From the NCBI GenBank assembly GCA_937900945.1, contig CALCGG010000192.1, positions 1-33,765 of the forward strand: a stretch of 33,765 bases of DNA. Direction: 5' to 3'. This document shows positions 8,330-16,358 of this stretch, piece by piece. Position numbers and translations under genes: made by a program. Numbering within the stretch: the stretch's first letter is position 1; every line of letters starts with the position of its first letter. The notes beneath the pieces are model-generated. The model was not told the origin of the DNA. It searched no databases and saw nothing but the letters and a program-made list of their open reading frames with translations. This stretch comes from an uncultured Sulfurimonas sp. (GTDB lineage Bacteria > Campylobacterota > Campylobacteria > Campylobacterales > Sulfurimonadaceae).

Positions 8330-8635
8330 ATGCAAAATATAAAAATATTTAGTTATGGCACATTGCGAAAAAGTAAGTTTACAAGAAATAGAGAACTTAA
8401 AAAAGCTTCACTTAGCGGTCCGTATGAGATTATGAGTAGTGATTATCCTTTACTTAGGGAGATGAATAAAGGCAAAAACACTATAGATGGAGTCTTTTTT
8501 AAAGTATCACAAACTGAGATAAATGAAATAGATGATTATGAAAGCTTACCTCACCTTTTTAAAAGAGAAGAAAAAAAAATAGTTTTAGAAGATGGCACAA
8601 AAGAGACTGCCTGGGTATATCTTTTAAACGAATAG
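8330..8635 (+). CDS. Gamma-glutamylcyclotransferase-like (AIG2-like) protein
   Basis: 101-residue cytoplasmic protein of the GGCT/AIG2 fold. Evidence: the N-terminal FSYGTLR motif, which forms the substrate loop, and the later IDDYESLPHLFKRE stretch, which matches the D-x-E-x-x-x-x-x-x-R element carrying the family's catalytic Glu. The C terminus keeps the AWVYLL strand. Members act on gamma-glutamyl-amines or peptides, releasing 5-oxoproline. The substrate here is unknown. Start: AAGG at 8318-8321 lies eight bases before ATG 8330. A longer frame reaching back to 8201 overlaps the divergent antiporter start and encodes an unlikely hydrophobic extension. A TATACT at 8296-8301 may be its -10 box. 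Confidence 0.8.
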   Translation: MQNIKIFSYGTLRKSKFTRNRELKKASLSGPYEIMSSDYPLLREMNKGKNTIDGVFFKVSQTEINEIDDYESLPHLFKREEKKIVLEDGTKETAWVYLLNE

Positions 8636-8735
8636 CTTTAACCCCAGATTATGTACACTCAGTTATAATTTCGTTTAACTTATGTATTTAGACTCTAGCC
8701 AGTCATGACTACTAAGCTCCTAAGGAATTGACTAC

Positions 8736-9365
8736 ATGTCTGAACAAAACGATAAACCAACTAAAAAAATATACTACGATAACAGAAGTGTCGCTAAGCG
8801 TACTGAGCAACTTATTCATTTAGTTGAACAACATGATAAAGCTGCTATGCTTGAGCATATAATTAACAAGAATGACAACCTGCAAACTGTGATTATTACA
8901 AAAAGTAAACGCAGAGCAGATGAGCTTGGTGCATACCTTAAAAATCAAAATATCAATGCTATAACAATACATGGCAACCATAGAACTGAGCAATATGAAA
9001 CTGCAGCTGCAGCTTTTAACGCAGGTGAGATAAAAATCCTTATAACTACTGATATGATTTTAGGGTCTCTTAATTTGACCAATATACAACTGCTTATAAG
9101 CTATGATCTTCCAATCCAATCGGAAAACTATTTTATCCGTCTTAGTTATCTCAAAGAACTGGGGAAATCTATTGCTCTTGTTAGTCCAGATGAGCAAGGC
9201 ATACTCGACACTATAGAGTTTGTATTAAAGATTGAGATTCCAGAAGAAGAAGTTGAAAATTTTACACCGACACTTTCACCTAGTGTCAGCAAAACACTCA
9301 AATCTATAAAAGACAAGAAAAAGAAACCGCGTCATCGTACACAGAAAGTCAAAAAAAGCGAATAA
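8736..9365 (+). CDS. Stand-alone, degenerate helicase C-terminal (RecA2) domain protein
   Basis: 209-residue protein matching only the second RecA-like domain of DEAD-box RNA helicases. It starts like the linker of a DEAD-box protein (YYDNRSVAKRTEQLIHLV), then shows motif IV-like VIITKSKRRADELGAYL, a Ib/IVa-like ITIHGN, and motif V-like ILITTDMILGSLNL. Motif VI, normally HRxGRxxR, is replaced by YFIRLSYLKELG, so the arginine finger is missing or altered. There is no Walker A or DEAD box, so it should not hydrolyse ATP alone. The C terminus (from about 185) is a basic Lys/Arg-rich tail, possibly binding RNA. AAGGA at 8722-8726 lies nine bases before the ATG. It may be an RNA-binding or regulatory derivative, or a helicase remnant. 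The intact frame and clear RBS favour a functional gene. Confidence 0.8.
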   Translation: MSEQNDKPTKKIYYDNRSVAKRTEQLIHLVEQHDKAAMLEHIINKNDNLQTVIITKSKRRADELGAYLKNQNINAITIHGNHRTEQYETAAAAFNAGEIKILITTDMILGSLNLTNIQLLISYDLPIQSENYFIRLSYLKELGKSIALVSPDEQGILDTIEFVLKIEIPEEEVENFTPTLSPSVSKTLKSIKDKKKKPRHRTQKVKKSE

Positions 9366-9445
9366 AAGCCTATTTAACATATCCTATCTATTTTTTCAGT
9401 GGCTTATCGATTACGATTTAAAGTTTCCTTTAAGCCCTATGTAAT

Positions 9446-9451
9446 TATACT
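9446..9451 (+). promoter_or_regulatory. Likely -10 box upstream of the PA2779/PA2778 pair
   Basis: TATACT lies about 64 bases before the ATG at 9515, within the 149-base gap after the helicase-like gene. A short inverted repeat TTAAAG/CTTTAA lies just upstream, near 9417-9432. No clear -35 box is seen. Confidence 0.35.
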
Positions 9452-9514
9452 ATGTAACGCATCTTGAAAGTTCTAGTTTCTTATTTTTGCTAAAAATTAT
9501 CTGAAGGAAATTAC

Positions 9515-9907
9515 ATGAAAGTTTCAAAACTTGTTTTATCATTTCTATTGAGTGTATCCCTCTTTACTCAAGTTCTATCGGCACAGATAGCTTCTACTGA
9601 TTCGATTCTTGGACAGTCTGTTTCGGAATCTTCTAAAGACAAACTTGTTCAGATGATATCTCGTGAAGATGTATCAAAAAGATTTCAAGAGTTGGGTGTG
9701 GATTCAAAAATTATTGAAGCGAGAGTTGCTTCTATGACGGATGAAGAAGCTTCAAAAATTGCGTATCACATTGACACATTACCAGCTGGTGCAGATGCAG
9801 GCATGTCGATTATCGGTGCTATTGTTTTTGTTTTTATAGTTTTACTGATTACAGATATTGTTGGAGTAACAAAAGTTTTTAGCTTTACAAAACCTATCAA
9901 CAACTGA
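9515..9907 (+). CDS. PA2779-family membrane protein
   Basis: 130-residue secreted membrane protein. It has an N-terminal signal peptide ending near VLSAQ, a helical middle part (SREDVSKRFQELGVDSKIIEARVASMTDEEASKIAYHIDTLPAGAD), and a single C-terminal helix (about 96-117) followed by GVTKVFSFTKP. This matches the PA2779 family, whose members are normally followed by a PA2778-type cysteine peptidase, exactly as here with a four-base gap. GAAGGAAA precedes the ATG. Function is unknown. Because it is always paired with a peptidase, it may be a substrate or partner of that peptidase in the periplasm (inference). Confidence 0.85.
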   Translation: MKVSKLVLSFLLSVSLFTQVLSAQIASTDSILGQSVSESSKDKLVQMISREDVSKRFQELGVDSKIIEARVASMTDEEASKIAYHIDTLPAGADAGMSIIGAIVFVFIVLLITDIVGVTKVFSFTKPINN

Positions 9908-9911
9908 TAAA

Positions 9912-10868
9912 GTGAAAACCGACAAGCTTTTCTCTTTATTTTTTACAGTAGCCGCTTTGATTATTTCAAGTGGCTGCGCACCTAAGAATCCTCTGCCTGC
10001 AAACAATAACTACTCTTCATATAAGATAGATGTTCCTTTTGTGTCTCCACGTTCTGAACTTTGTGCTTCAACATCGATAGAGATGGTTTCATCCTATTGG
10101 AAATCAATAACAGCTTATTCTCCTCTCTTGACACTCGCTGAGCTGGATGAGCGGACATTGATTCCTGCAAAAGGCGGTACGCTGCAGATAGAACTTATTG
10201 CCGCGGCAAGAGCTGATGGTCTGCTTGTTTATCCACTTGAGGCGACATTTGATGCACTTTTTTCTGAACTCTCCGAGCACCATCCTGTTATTGTATTGCT
10301 AAACAGAAGTTATTCCTGGTATCCGCTTTGGCACTATGCTCCGATTACGGGGTATGATGCGAAGGCGCAAACCATTTTGATGCATTTCGCCGATACGCCA
10401 AATGAAGCAGTGCCGATTGGAACATTCGCGGCTTTATGGGAGAGAAGCGGCAATTGGGGAGTTGTACTTTTGCCCCCCGGGCAACTTCCTGCATCTGCGA
10501 CGCCAGAAAAGTTCTTGCGCTCAGCATATGATCTTGAAAAAACTGGGATGACGAACGAAGCCATCATAGCCTACAAAAGTGCTCTTACTCGCTGGTCAGA
10601 TGATATCCCTACGCTTTTTGCCTTGGGAAATGCCTATTATAATTCGCATCAGATAAGTAGTGCTGAACGTGTTTATCGAGAGATATTATTGATTGATTTT
10701 AAAAATCCGTTTGCGTTGAATAATTTGGCTGATATTTTATGCCGTACCGGCAGATCAGATGAGGCATTAAAATTACTTGAGCAGATTGAGACAGATGACA
10801 TCCAAATGCAATCCATCATAAAAGCTACACGCGAAGAGATTGACAAAGGCTGTGCTCCTTTTCAATAA
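9912..10868 (+). CDS. PA2778-family C39-like cysteine peptidase lipoprotein with TPR tail
   Basis: 318-residue predicted periplasmic lipoprotein. The signal peptide ends in IISSGC, so Cys22 is lipidated. The peptidase-C39-like domain covers about 38-190, with catalytic Cys51 (in SELCASTSIEMV), His141 (LWHYAPITGYD) and a likely Asp at 149 or 161. Residues about 200-310 contain TPR-like helices (FALGNAYYNSHQISSAERVY). The start is GTG at 9912, just after the previous stop, with no strong RBS, so translational coupling to the PA2779 gene is likely. Its base composition looks richer in G+C than the neighbouring genes, hinting at transfer. It overlaps the convergent DUF3299 gene by seven bases at the 3' end. 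Substrate unknown. Confidence 0.85.
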   Translation: MKTDKLFSLFFTVAALIISSGCAPKNPLPANNNYSSYKIDVPFVSPRSELCASTSIEMVSSYWKSITAYSPLLTLAELDERTLIPAKGGTLQIELIAAARADGLLVYPLEATFDALFSELSEHHPVIVLLNRSYSWYPLWHYAPITGYDAKAQTILMHFADTPNEAVPIGTFAALWERSGNWGVVLLPPGQLPASATPEKFLRSAYDLEKTGMTNEAIIAYKSALTRWSDDIPTLFALGNAYYNSHQISSAERVYREILLIDFKNPFALNNLADILCRTGRSDEALKLLEQIETDDIQMQSIIKATREEIDKGCAPFQ

Positions 10869-11389
10869 ACAACCAAGCGGGTAATCCCATCCTTTATAAC
10901 AAATGATGCGGTTCCGGTTGCTACTTTTGCGGTTTCAAGTTTGAGCGTTCCATAAACACTTATCTGCTCGTAAGCATCTTCCATCATGACACCTTCATCT
11001 TTTTTTGTGATTACGTATATAGTTTGGTTTGCGGGTGAAGCCGGTACATGTATGCATGCTGCCTGATTTGGAAAAAAAAGGAACTTATTTACTTTTTCGC
11101 CGTCTGTATCTACGGGGACTATGTAGCCGTCAAGTTTTACTTTTTTTCCATCTACCGCTTTATTGTTCCCAGCTTTTTTAAGAGCATCTTGAAGCTCTGC
11201 GTAGATAAGAATCTCCTCTTTTGAGCCCTCTTTTACTTTTTTCACTTTATCTTTGTAGAACTGCACAACCTTTTCTTGGTTGAAGTTCGGGTCTATTAAA
11301 ACGCTCCAGTTATCAAGTTCATAGTTTGGAGTATCAGAACATGCAGCTAAGAAAAGTGCCACAAATAGAGTTGAAAATATTTTTCTCAT
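10862..11389 (-). CDS. DUF3299 lipoprotein
   Basis: 175-residue predicted periplasmic lipoprotein. The signal peptide ends LFLAAC (Cys17). The body carries DUF3299 hallmarks: LDGYIVPVD near 87-95, FLFFP at 103-107 and the conserved ACIHVP at 111-116, whose Cys112 and His114 could bind metal, followed by PANQTIYV. It is the last gene of a four-gene minus-strand operon. Its ATG overlaps the permease stop by one base. In Pseudomonas aeruginosa, the module PA4064-PA4066 (ATPase, FtsX-type permease, DUF3299) is, as I recall, zinc-regulated together with a His-rich protein, PA4063. That supports a metal- or envelope-related role here, but the function of DUF3299 itself is not established. Confidence 0.85.
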   Translation of the reverse strand: MRKIFSTLFVALFLAACSDTPNYELDNWSVLIDPNFNQEKVVQFYKDKVKKVKEGSKEEILIYAELQDALKKAGNNKAVDGKKVKLDGYIVPVDTDGEKVNKFLFFPNQAACIHVPASPANQTIYVITKKDEGVMMEDAYEQISVYGTLKLETAKVATGTASFVIKDGITRLVVY

Positions 11390-12612
11390 TACACTTTAAC
11401 CATGAGTCCATCTTGCAGACTATATCTGTATGATTTTATCGCTGGAATCACACTTGCAAGTACTGCAATAGCCATCATGACAACAAGCATGACAATCTCA
11501 TAGAAATCCGGTAGATAGCTTACATGTAAGCTAAAGTTTGCATAGAAAACAAAAACACTAAGAAGTATATTTCCAAAGACAATACCGCCTAAAACTATCA
11601 AAAATGATTCCATGGCAAAAAGAGAAAAGATAAGCTTTACACTCGCACCCAGACTTCTTAAAATTGCAATTTCTCTTCTTTTTTCATTTAATGTAGAGAA
11701 CATAGATGAGAGCATGGTAAAAATCGCTCCGACGAAGACCATTCCGGAAATAAACATCAGAACATCTTGAAAACTACTCATAAGTTTATAGAGTTTTGTT
11801 AAAGCTTTTGCAGGGATGACTGCTTTTAAATTTTCACCTCTATAGTGATTTATCTTATCCTCAACTTCTAAGATTTGCATAGAATTTTTAAGCCCAAGAA
11901 GCATACCGCTTATCTGTTTTGGCTGTATGTTCATGTGAGATAACTCTTCGCTGCTTATTTGCATATCTACAAAATAACCGCTTTGCCACTCCATGTGGAT
12001 AGCCTCACCTGCTTTGAGTTGCATAAAGACTAAATCGTCATTTGGTGTTGCACTTTTTTTCAAGATACCGCCCACTTTAAAGGCTCTGTTTTTATGTACA
12101 TGTTGTGAGTTCCCATGAGAGAGGTGCACTTTGTCACCCAGTTTTAAACCTAATTTTTTGGCTACATGTACACCCAGTATCACATCATAGAAATCGTTAA
12201 AATTATCGCCCTCTTCAAACTCTAAAAGCTTACCTGAGGAATATTGATAATGTATAAAAAAATCAGCATTTGTCGAGACGACATCGAACCCTTTAAATGA
12301 ATCTCCAACAGAAATCGGAACACTCCATTCTATTTCATCAAACTTAGATATCTCCTCATAAGAACTGTACTCTACTTCGTTTAAGCCGTCTCCTATATGA
12401 AAAATGAGATTTAGCAAAATCTCTATGGAACCGTTTGATGAGCCAACTATCATGTCGGTTTCACTTATAGTGTTTAAAAAATGGGATTTGCCTGTCTTCA
12501 CAATCCGCTCAATTCCCAAGAGCAAAACTACGCTGATAGCTACAGAAAAAACCGATAGTAAAAAAGCAGTTTTACGATTTAAAATACTTTTATAAGTGAG
12601 ATTAAAAATCAT
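11389..12612 (-). CDS. FtsX/MacB-type ABC transporter permease
   Basis: 407-residue inner-membrane permease with type VII ABC topology: one N-terminal helix (about 16-34), a large periplasmic MacB-PCD-like domain (35-280) and three C-terminal helices (about 283-305, 327-360, 371-391). The cytoplasmic stretch LNEKRREIAILRSLGAS between the second and third helices is the typical coupling motif of the FtsX domain. Such permeases usually do not carry solute through a pore. They use ATP in the cytoplasm to move periplasmic parts, for lipoprotein release, efflux or enzyme control. It overlaps the ATPase gene by four bases (ATGA) and the DUF3299 gene by one, so the three are translationally coupled. 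Confidence 0.9.
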   Translation of the reverse strand: MIFNLTYKSILNRKTAFLLSVFSVAISVVLLLGIERIVKTGKSHFLNTISETDMIVGSSNGSIEILLNLIFHIGDGLNEVEYSSYEEISKFDEIEWSVPISVGDSFKGFDVVSTNADFFIHYQYSSGKLLEFEEGDNFNDFYDVILGVHVAKKLGLKLGDKVHLSHGNSQHVHKNRAFKVGGILKKSATPNDDLVFMQLKAGEAIHMEWQSGYFVDMQISSEELSHMNIQPKQISGMLLGLKNSMQILEVEDKINHYRGENLKAVIPAKALTKLYKLMSSFQDVLMFISGMVFVGAIFTMLSSMFSTLNEKRREIAILRSLGASVKLIFSLFAMESFLIVLGGIVFGNILLSVFVFYANFSLHVSYLPDFYEIVMLVVMMAIAVLASVIPAIKSYRYSLQDGLMVKV

Positions 12613-13274
12613 ATTTGGGTCTTGTTAATGTCAGAAAAATCATAAACAGTGTTAAAGTTAGATGAGAGTGATTTGTCATGACTGACAAAAATCAGAGTGG
12701 AGTTTTGTGATTCGACCTGCTTAAAAAGCAGTTTCATAAAGCTCTCTTTCGTGTCGCTGTCAAGCGCAGATGTCGGCTCATCAGCTATGATGATTTTGGG
12801 TTTGCCTATCAAGGCTCTTGCAACTGCAACCCGCTGTTGCTCGCCTACACTCAGATTCATAGCAGGTGTACTTAAATCAACTGACAACTCCAGAGCATCA
12901 AGTAGACTCTCTATCTCCTCTTTCATATTCTTTACATGTGAGGTTTTAACTTCTGAAAATTTACAGGCAAGAGAGATATTCTCTTCAACATTCAGATAAG
13001 GCAAAAGGTTAAACTGTTGAAATATAGTCCCATAATTATCTGCGCGAAACCTGTCTTTTACAGAGTTGCTGAGTGAACCAAGTTTCGTTCCCAAAATCTC
13101 AATCTCGCCAGTAGTCGGTTCTAAAATTCCGCATAAAAGATTTAAAAATGTGCTCTTCCCACTTCCGCTTTTGCCATGTAAAAAAAGGTGTTCACCCTCT
13201 TTTATCTTTAAAGAGTTTATATCTATAATTATCTCTTTGTCATATTTAAACTGGCAAGCGGAAATATTTATCAT
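12609..13274 (-). CDS. ABC transporter ATP-binding protein (LolD/MacB type)
   Basis: 221-residue cytoplasmic ATPase, a normal size for this family. Walker A GKSGSGKST at 34-42, Q-loop Gln86, signature LSVGEQQR at 141-148, Walker B IIIADEP at 161-167 with catalytic Glu166, and switch His199 (VSHD). All catalytic parts are intact. It pairs with the FtsX-type permease encoded next, with a four-base ATGA overlap. Its ATG directly follows the stop of the LtaS-like gene (TAG ATG), so all four genes are probably one mRNA. The substrate is not evident from sequence. Confidence 0.92.
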   Translation of the reverse strand: MINISACQFKYDKEIIIDINSLKIKEGEHLFLHGKSGSGKSTFLNLLCGILEPTTGEIEILGTKLGSLSNSVKDRFRADNYGTIFQQFNLLPYLNVEENISLACKFSEVKTSHVKNMKEEIESLLDALELSVDLSTPAMNLSVGEQQRVAVARALIGKPKIIIADEPTSALDSDTKESFMKLLFKQVESQNSTLIFVSHDKSLSSNFNTVYDFSDINKTQI

Positions 13275-15296
13275 CTACTTTTGCACATCTTCGCGCTTGT
13301 TGAAATACGGAATATATTTGGCGCTTTCAAAAATACCATACGTTAAATCTTTCATCTTTTTAAGAAGTATCGGATGCCCCTCTGCATGGTTCACCAAAGG
13401 CTTATCGCTGTATATATCGTAAAGTCCGCTCATGGTTCCATCATATCTTGTTCTGAAATAATATTTCTCTCCCAATAGCCCTATGAGAGGATTTGGGGAA
13501 TGGGTAATTGTAAAAGCATATCTTTCATCATCAAACTGCGGATCAAACATATCCCGACCTATCGTTGTCGCTGTATATGAAATATTTAGCATGGAAGCAA
13601 TTGTTGGCATCACATCCGACTCTGAGACAACTTTATCATACACTTTAGGCTCTTTTATAAGCGGTGAGAAAATGATAAAAGGAACTCTCAAAGCACCTAT
13701 GTCAAGGTTGGAACTGCTTTCCCCTTTTGGTACATGTTGACCTGCATTTCCAGAGATTCCATGGTCTCCATAAAATACAAAAATGGTGTTTTTATAGTAG
13801 TCACTCTTTTTAGCTTCCTCCATAAAATGACCGACACTGTAATCCATAAATCTAAAAGAGTTGTACTCTTCTAAAGAGCTGAAACCATATTTTCTGATTT
13901 CATCCACGCTGACATCATCTCTTACTTTAAAGTCGTAACTATTGTCAGGAATCGTGTATGGTCTGTGGTTTCCGGATGTTTGAATGACACTGAAGAACGG
14001 CTCTTTCATTTGTGATAAAAAGCCATTTGCTTCATGAGCCAAATCTATATCTGAGATTCCCCAGACATCAGTTCTTGGAGCTTCATAATTCTCTTCCTCA
14101 TACAGATTTAAATTATCTAAAGACTGGTTTAACATGCCTCTAATGTTTCCCCATGAAGCTGAACCGCCTATGAAATAGGACTTCTCACAGGCTATAAAAT
14201 CATGTGCAATTGAATACTGATTTACTATCAATGGATTACGGCTTGAAGTTCCCGTAAGCTCAACATCAGGCAAACTTGTGAGTGTGCAGTAGATTGAACG
14301 GGCTGTCCCTGTTGCCGGCGAGAAGTAGTTTTTGAAATATAACCCGTTATCAGCTAATTCTTTTACATGTGGAGACGGGTTTAATGGATTTCCAGATAAA
14401 CTGGACTTGTAAGATGCAAATGACTCCATGATAACAATCACTACATTTGGATTTTTACCGATTGGATGTGTTGGAGTAATCTTGCGCTGAAAATTTAAAT
14501 TTCTAATATCTTTGTTTTTAACACCAAGATAATCTGCAACAATTGGGTAATATTTTCTAACTTTGACTTCATCATAAGAAACACGCCCATTTTTGAAAGT
14601 ATCTAAAAAATAGTGAATTGGGTTGTAAGTAAGCTGTATAGCAAACGGATGCTTGGAAAATGCCGCATCGCTCCAGCGAAGCGGATATTGTGAGAGTTTT
14701 GAGTAGCCCATGACAAACATAACCAAGAAAGAGACAAATCCGATTAAAACACCTTTTAGAACCGACAACTGCACATCTTTTTGCTCAGTGATTTTGTTAA
14801 AAAGTCTATTTGTCAAAACTATAAAGCTAAGATTTGCAACCAAAATACCAATCGCTATCCAGATGACAGAATAACTCTCCCAAACCATCTCAGCGGAAAT
14901 AAGAGGGTCTTGCAAAAATCTCACAGAGGTGAAATCAAGTCTTGTGCTAAGATAAGCATAGTAGCCAAAATCGACTACATAGAACATCGCATAAACAGCA
15001 AAGACAATACTTAAATAACCAAGCCAAACATAACGGGACAAGTTGTACCTAAAAGGTGATAACCACTTAATCCACCCCAAAAAGAACAGGGGAGCGACCA
15101 TGACAACAACCATTCGCAGGTCAAATCTAAATCCAAGCCACATAGATTTAAGTAAATCATGAGTAGTCAATGGAGCTGATGGGTCATTAAAAGCAATGTA
15201 AAAAGCAACTCTCATCAGCACAAACAACAGCGTTAAGGATGTTATAAAAACAATTAAAAATCTTAGCAGTTTTGGAAGTTTTAAAAATATGTTCAT
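13275..15296 (-). CDS. LTA-synthase-like membrane sulfatase-fold transferase
   Basis: 673-residue inner-membrane enzyme. Five hydrophobic helices (about 13-35, 60-76, 88-107, 141-162, 180-197) precede a periplasmic alkaline-phosphatase/sulfatase domain (about 280-640). Active-site residues match LtaS: metal ligand Glu291 (MESF), nucleophile Thr331 (in TGTARS), His444 (SGNHRPY), and Asp511-His512 (FYGDHG). In Gram-positives LtaS polymerises glycerol phosphate. Gram-negative relatives transfer phosphoglycerol or phosphoethanolamine to glycans or lipids, so envelope modification is the likely job here. AAAGAGAG precedes the ATG. First gene of the operon with the ABC/DUF3299 genes. That link is unusual and suggests that the transporter serves an envelope pathway. 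Confidence 0.88.
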   Translation of the reverse strand: MNIFLKLPKLLRFLIVFITSLTLLFVLMRVAFYIAFNDPSAPLTTHDLLKSMWLGFRFDLRMVVVMVAPLFFLGWIKWLSPFRYNLSRYVWLGYLSIVFAVYAMFYVVDFGYYAYLSTRLDFTSVRFLQDPLISAEMVWESYSVIWIAIGILVANLSFIVLTNRLFNKITEQKDVQLSVLKGVLIGFVSFLVMFVMGYSKLSQYPLRWSDAAFSKHPFAIQLTYNPIHYFLDTFKNGRVSYDEVKVRKYYPIVADYLGVKNKDIRNLNFQRKITPTHPIGKNPNVVIVIMESFASYKSSLSGNPLNPSPHVKELADNGLYFKNYFSPATGTARSIYCTLTSLPDVELTGTSSRNPLIVNQYSIAHDFIACEKSYFIGGSASWGNIRGMLNQSLDNLNLYEEENYEAPRTDVWGISDIDLAHEANGFLSQMKEPFFSVIQTSGNHRPYTIPDNSYDFKVRDDVSVDEIRKYGFSSLEEYNSFRFMDYSVGHFMEEAKKSDYYKNTIFVFYGDHGISGNAGQHVPKGESSSNLDIGALRVPFIIFSPLIKEPKVYDKVVSESDVMPTIASMLNISYTATTIGRDMFDPQFDDERYAFTITHSPNPLIGLLGEKYYFRTRYDGTMSGLYDIYSDKPLVNHAEGHPILLKKMKDLTYGIFESAKYIPYFNKREDVQK

Positions 15297-15315
15297 TCGC
15301 TCTCTTTAAAATAAG

Positions 15316-15323
15316 TTTATAAT
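15316..15323. promoter_or_regulatory. Overlapping divergent -10 boxes (LtaS-like operon / RHH-like gene)
   Basis: On the minus strand TATAAA (15316-15321) lies 19 bases before the LtaS-like ATG. On the plus strand TATAAT (15318-15323) lies upstream of the 72-residue gene. The two share four base pairs, so polymerases could not occupy both at once. The region is AT-rich and neither -35 box is clear. Confidence 0.35.
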
Positions 15324-15380
15324 TTTACCTTTATTTAGTTACACTTACATTAACAAAATTGAAAGAAAAATGACTAAAAA

Positions 15381-15599
15381 ATGAAAAATGATTTAAACTT
15401 TAAACTCTCCAGCGAGATGATGGAGAACATTCAAGCATACTCTGAATTACTTAAAAAAGATACAAATAGCATACTCAAAGAAGCGCTGGAACAATACTTT
15501 GAAAATGAACTAAAAAAATTACATAGCAAAAATCCAGAGGATGAAAATGCTATGACAAATCTAGACTATGACGAATTTTGGGAAGGGGTGGAGTTATAG
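15381..15599 (+). CDS. Small ribbon-helix-helix-like protein
   Basis: 72-residue protein. The first 45 residues (LNFKLSSEMMENIQAYSELL, then KKDTNSILKEALEQYFENE) have the strand-helix-helix pattern of CopG/RHH DNA-binding proteins. The tail is acidic with a DEFW element, as in some antitoxins. No toxin gene follows: the next gene is on the other strand. It may be an orphan antitoxin-like regulator of its own promoter, and it sits divergently from the LtaS-like operon, which it could also control (inference). A tiny frame ATG-ACT-AAA-AAA-TGA at 15370-15384 overlaps its start. The family assignment is tentative. Confidence 0.65.
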   Translation: MKNDLNFKLSSEMMENIQAYSELLKKDTNSILKEALEQYFENELKKLHSKNPEDENAMTNLDYDEFWEGVEL

Positions 15600-15611
15600 G
15601 TCTATATAAAC

Positions 15612-16358
15612 TCAAGCTCTGATTTTTTCCCACAAACTCCCTATATACTCATGTACCGCTATTTTTGAAAGTTGAAAATAAGATGCACTTGGGGCTCTTA
15701 AATATCCGCTAAACTCATCTTTATGAAAATCTGTCGGTGCCGCAATCGGGTTTAATCCTGCGTTTTTAAATATTTTCATAGCTCTTGGCATGTGTGTTGC
15801 TGATGTTACCAGCACAAATGGTCTCTCACCTACCAAATCTTTTGCAAAAAGGGCTTCCTCTTTTGTATCTTTAGGCAATCCAAAGACTACCATGTTATTT
15901 TTTTCTACACCGATAGCTGATGCTAAAGCCGCATTCATCTGTGCATTTGATGTATTTGTATCTCCCTCATATCCGGTAAAAATAATGATGGAGTCTTTAA
16001 TTTTCCTGTGAATTATTACACCTTCTAAAACTCGCTTAGTTCCGCCATCGCTGACATGTGAAGAGATTGGCTGAGTTATATCTGTGTTATGTCCATTTCC
16101 TAAAACATGGATGTATTGTACCTCTTCTTTATACTTATATTTTGGATACTGATTTTCTAAGTTTTCAATCAGATAATTTGCGAATGGCGGATATGAAAAT
16201 AAAAAAAGTAATCCAAATGCTAACAATAAAAATGTTCTGGCTTTAGTGTCTTTTTTTATAAATAGAAAAAATAATCCAATTATAAACAGTGTAAAAACCA
16301 TCCCAAACGGCTCGACAAAAAAAGTTATCAGCTTCTTTAAAAAAAATCCAAATTCCAT
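15612..16358 (-). CDS. ElyC/YdcF-like DUF218 envelope protein
   Basis: 248-residue inner-membrane protein. Two hydrophobic segments (about 10-34 and 40-60) are followed by a periplasmic DUF218 domain with VLGNGHNTD, a DGGTKRVLEG stretch, IIIFTGYEGDTNTSNA, PKDTKEEA and LVTSATHMPRA. Order and spacing fit E. coli ElyC (about 259 residues), which affects envelope integrity and lipid-carrier use during peptidoglycan and enterobacterial-common-antigen synthesis. The gene overlaps the upstream hydrolase gene by one base, so both form an operon. The enzymatic reaction of the family is not settled. Confidence 0.85.
   Translation of the reverse strand: MEFGFFLKKLITFFVEPFGMVFTLFIIGLFFLFIKKDTKARTFLLLAFGLLFLFSYPPFANYLIENLENQYPKYKYKEEVQYIHVLGNGHNTDITQPISSHVSDGGTKRVLEGVIIHRKIKDSIIIFTGYEGDTNTSNAQMNAALASAIGVEKNNMVVFGLPKDTKEEALFAKDLVGERPFVLVTSATHMPRAMKIFKNAGLNPIAAPTDFHKDEFSGYLRAPSASYFQLSKIAVHEYIGSLWEKIRA

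Noticed and set aside
9411-9435. TTAAAG/CTTTAA hairpin as terminator of the helicase-like gene
   Set aside because: The stem is only six AT-rich pairs without a following T-run. Chance is likely.
12697-12999. 100-codon plus-strand frame opposite the ABC ATPase
   Set aside because: It is antisense to a gene with all catalytic motifs. Its Ser/Leu-rich composition is typical of a shadow frame.
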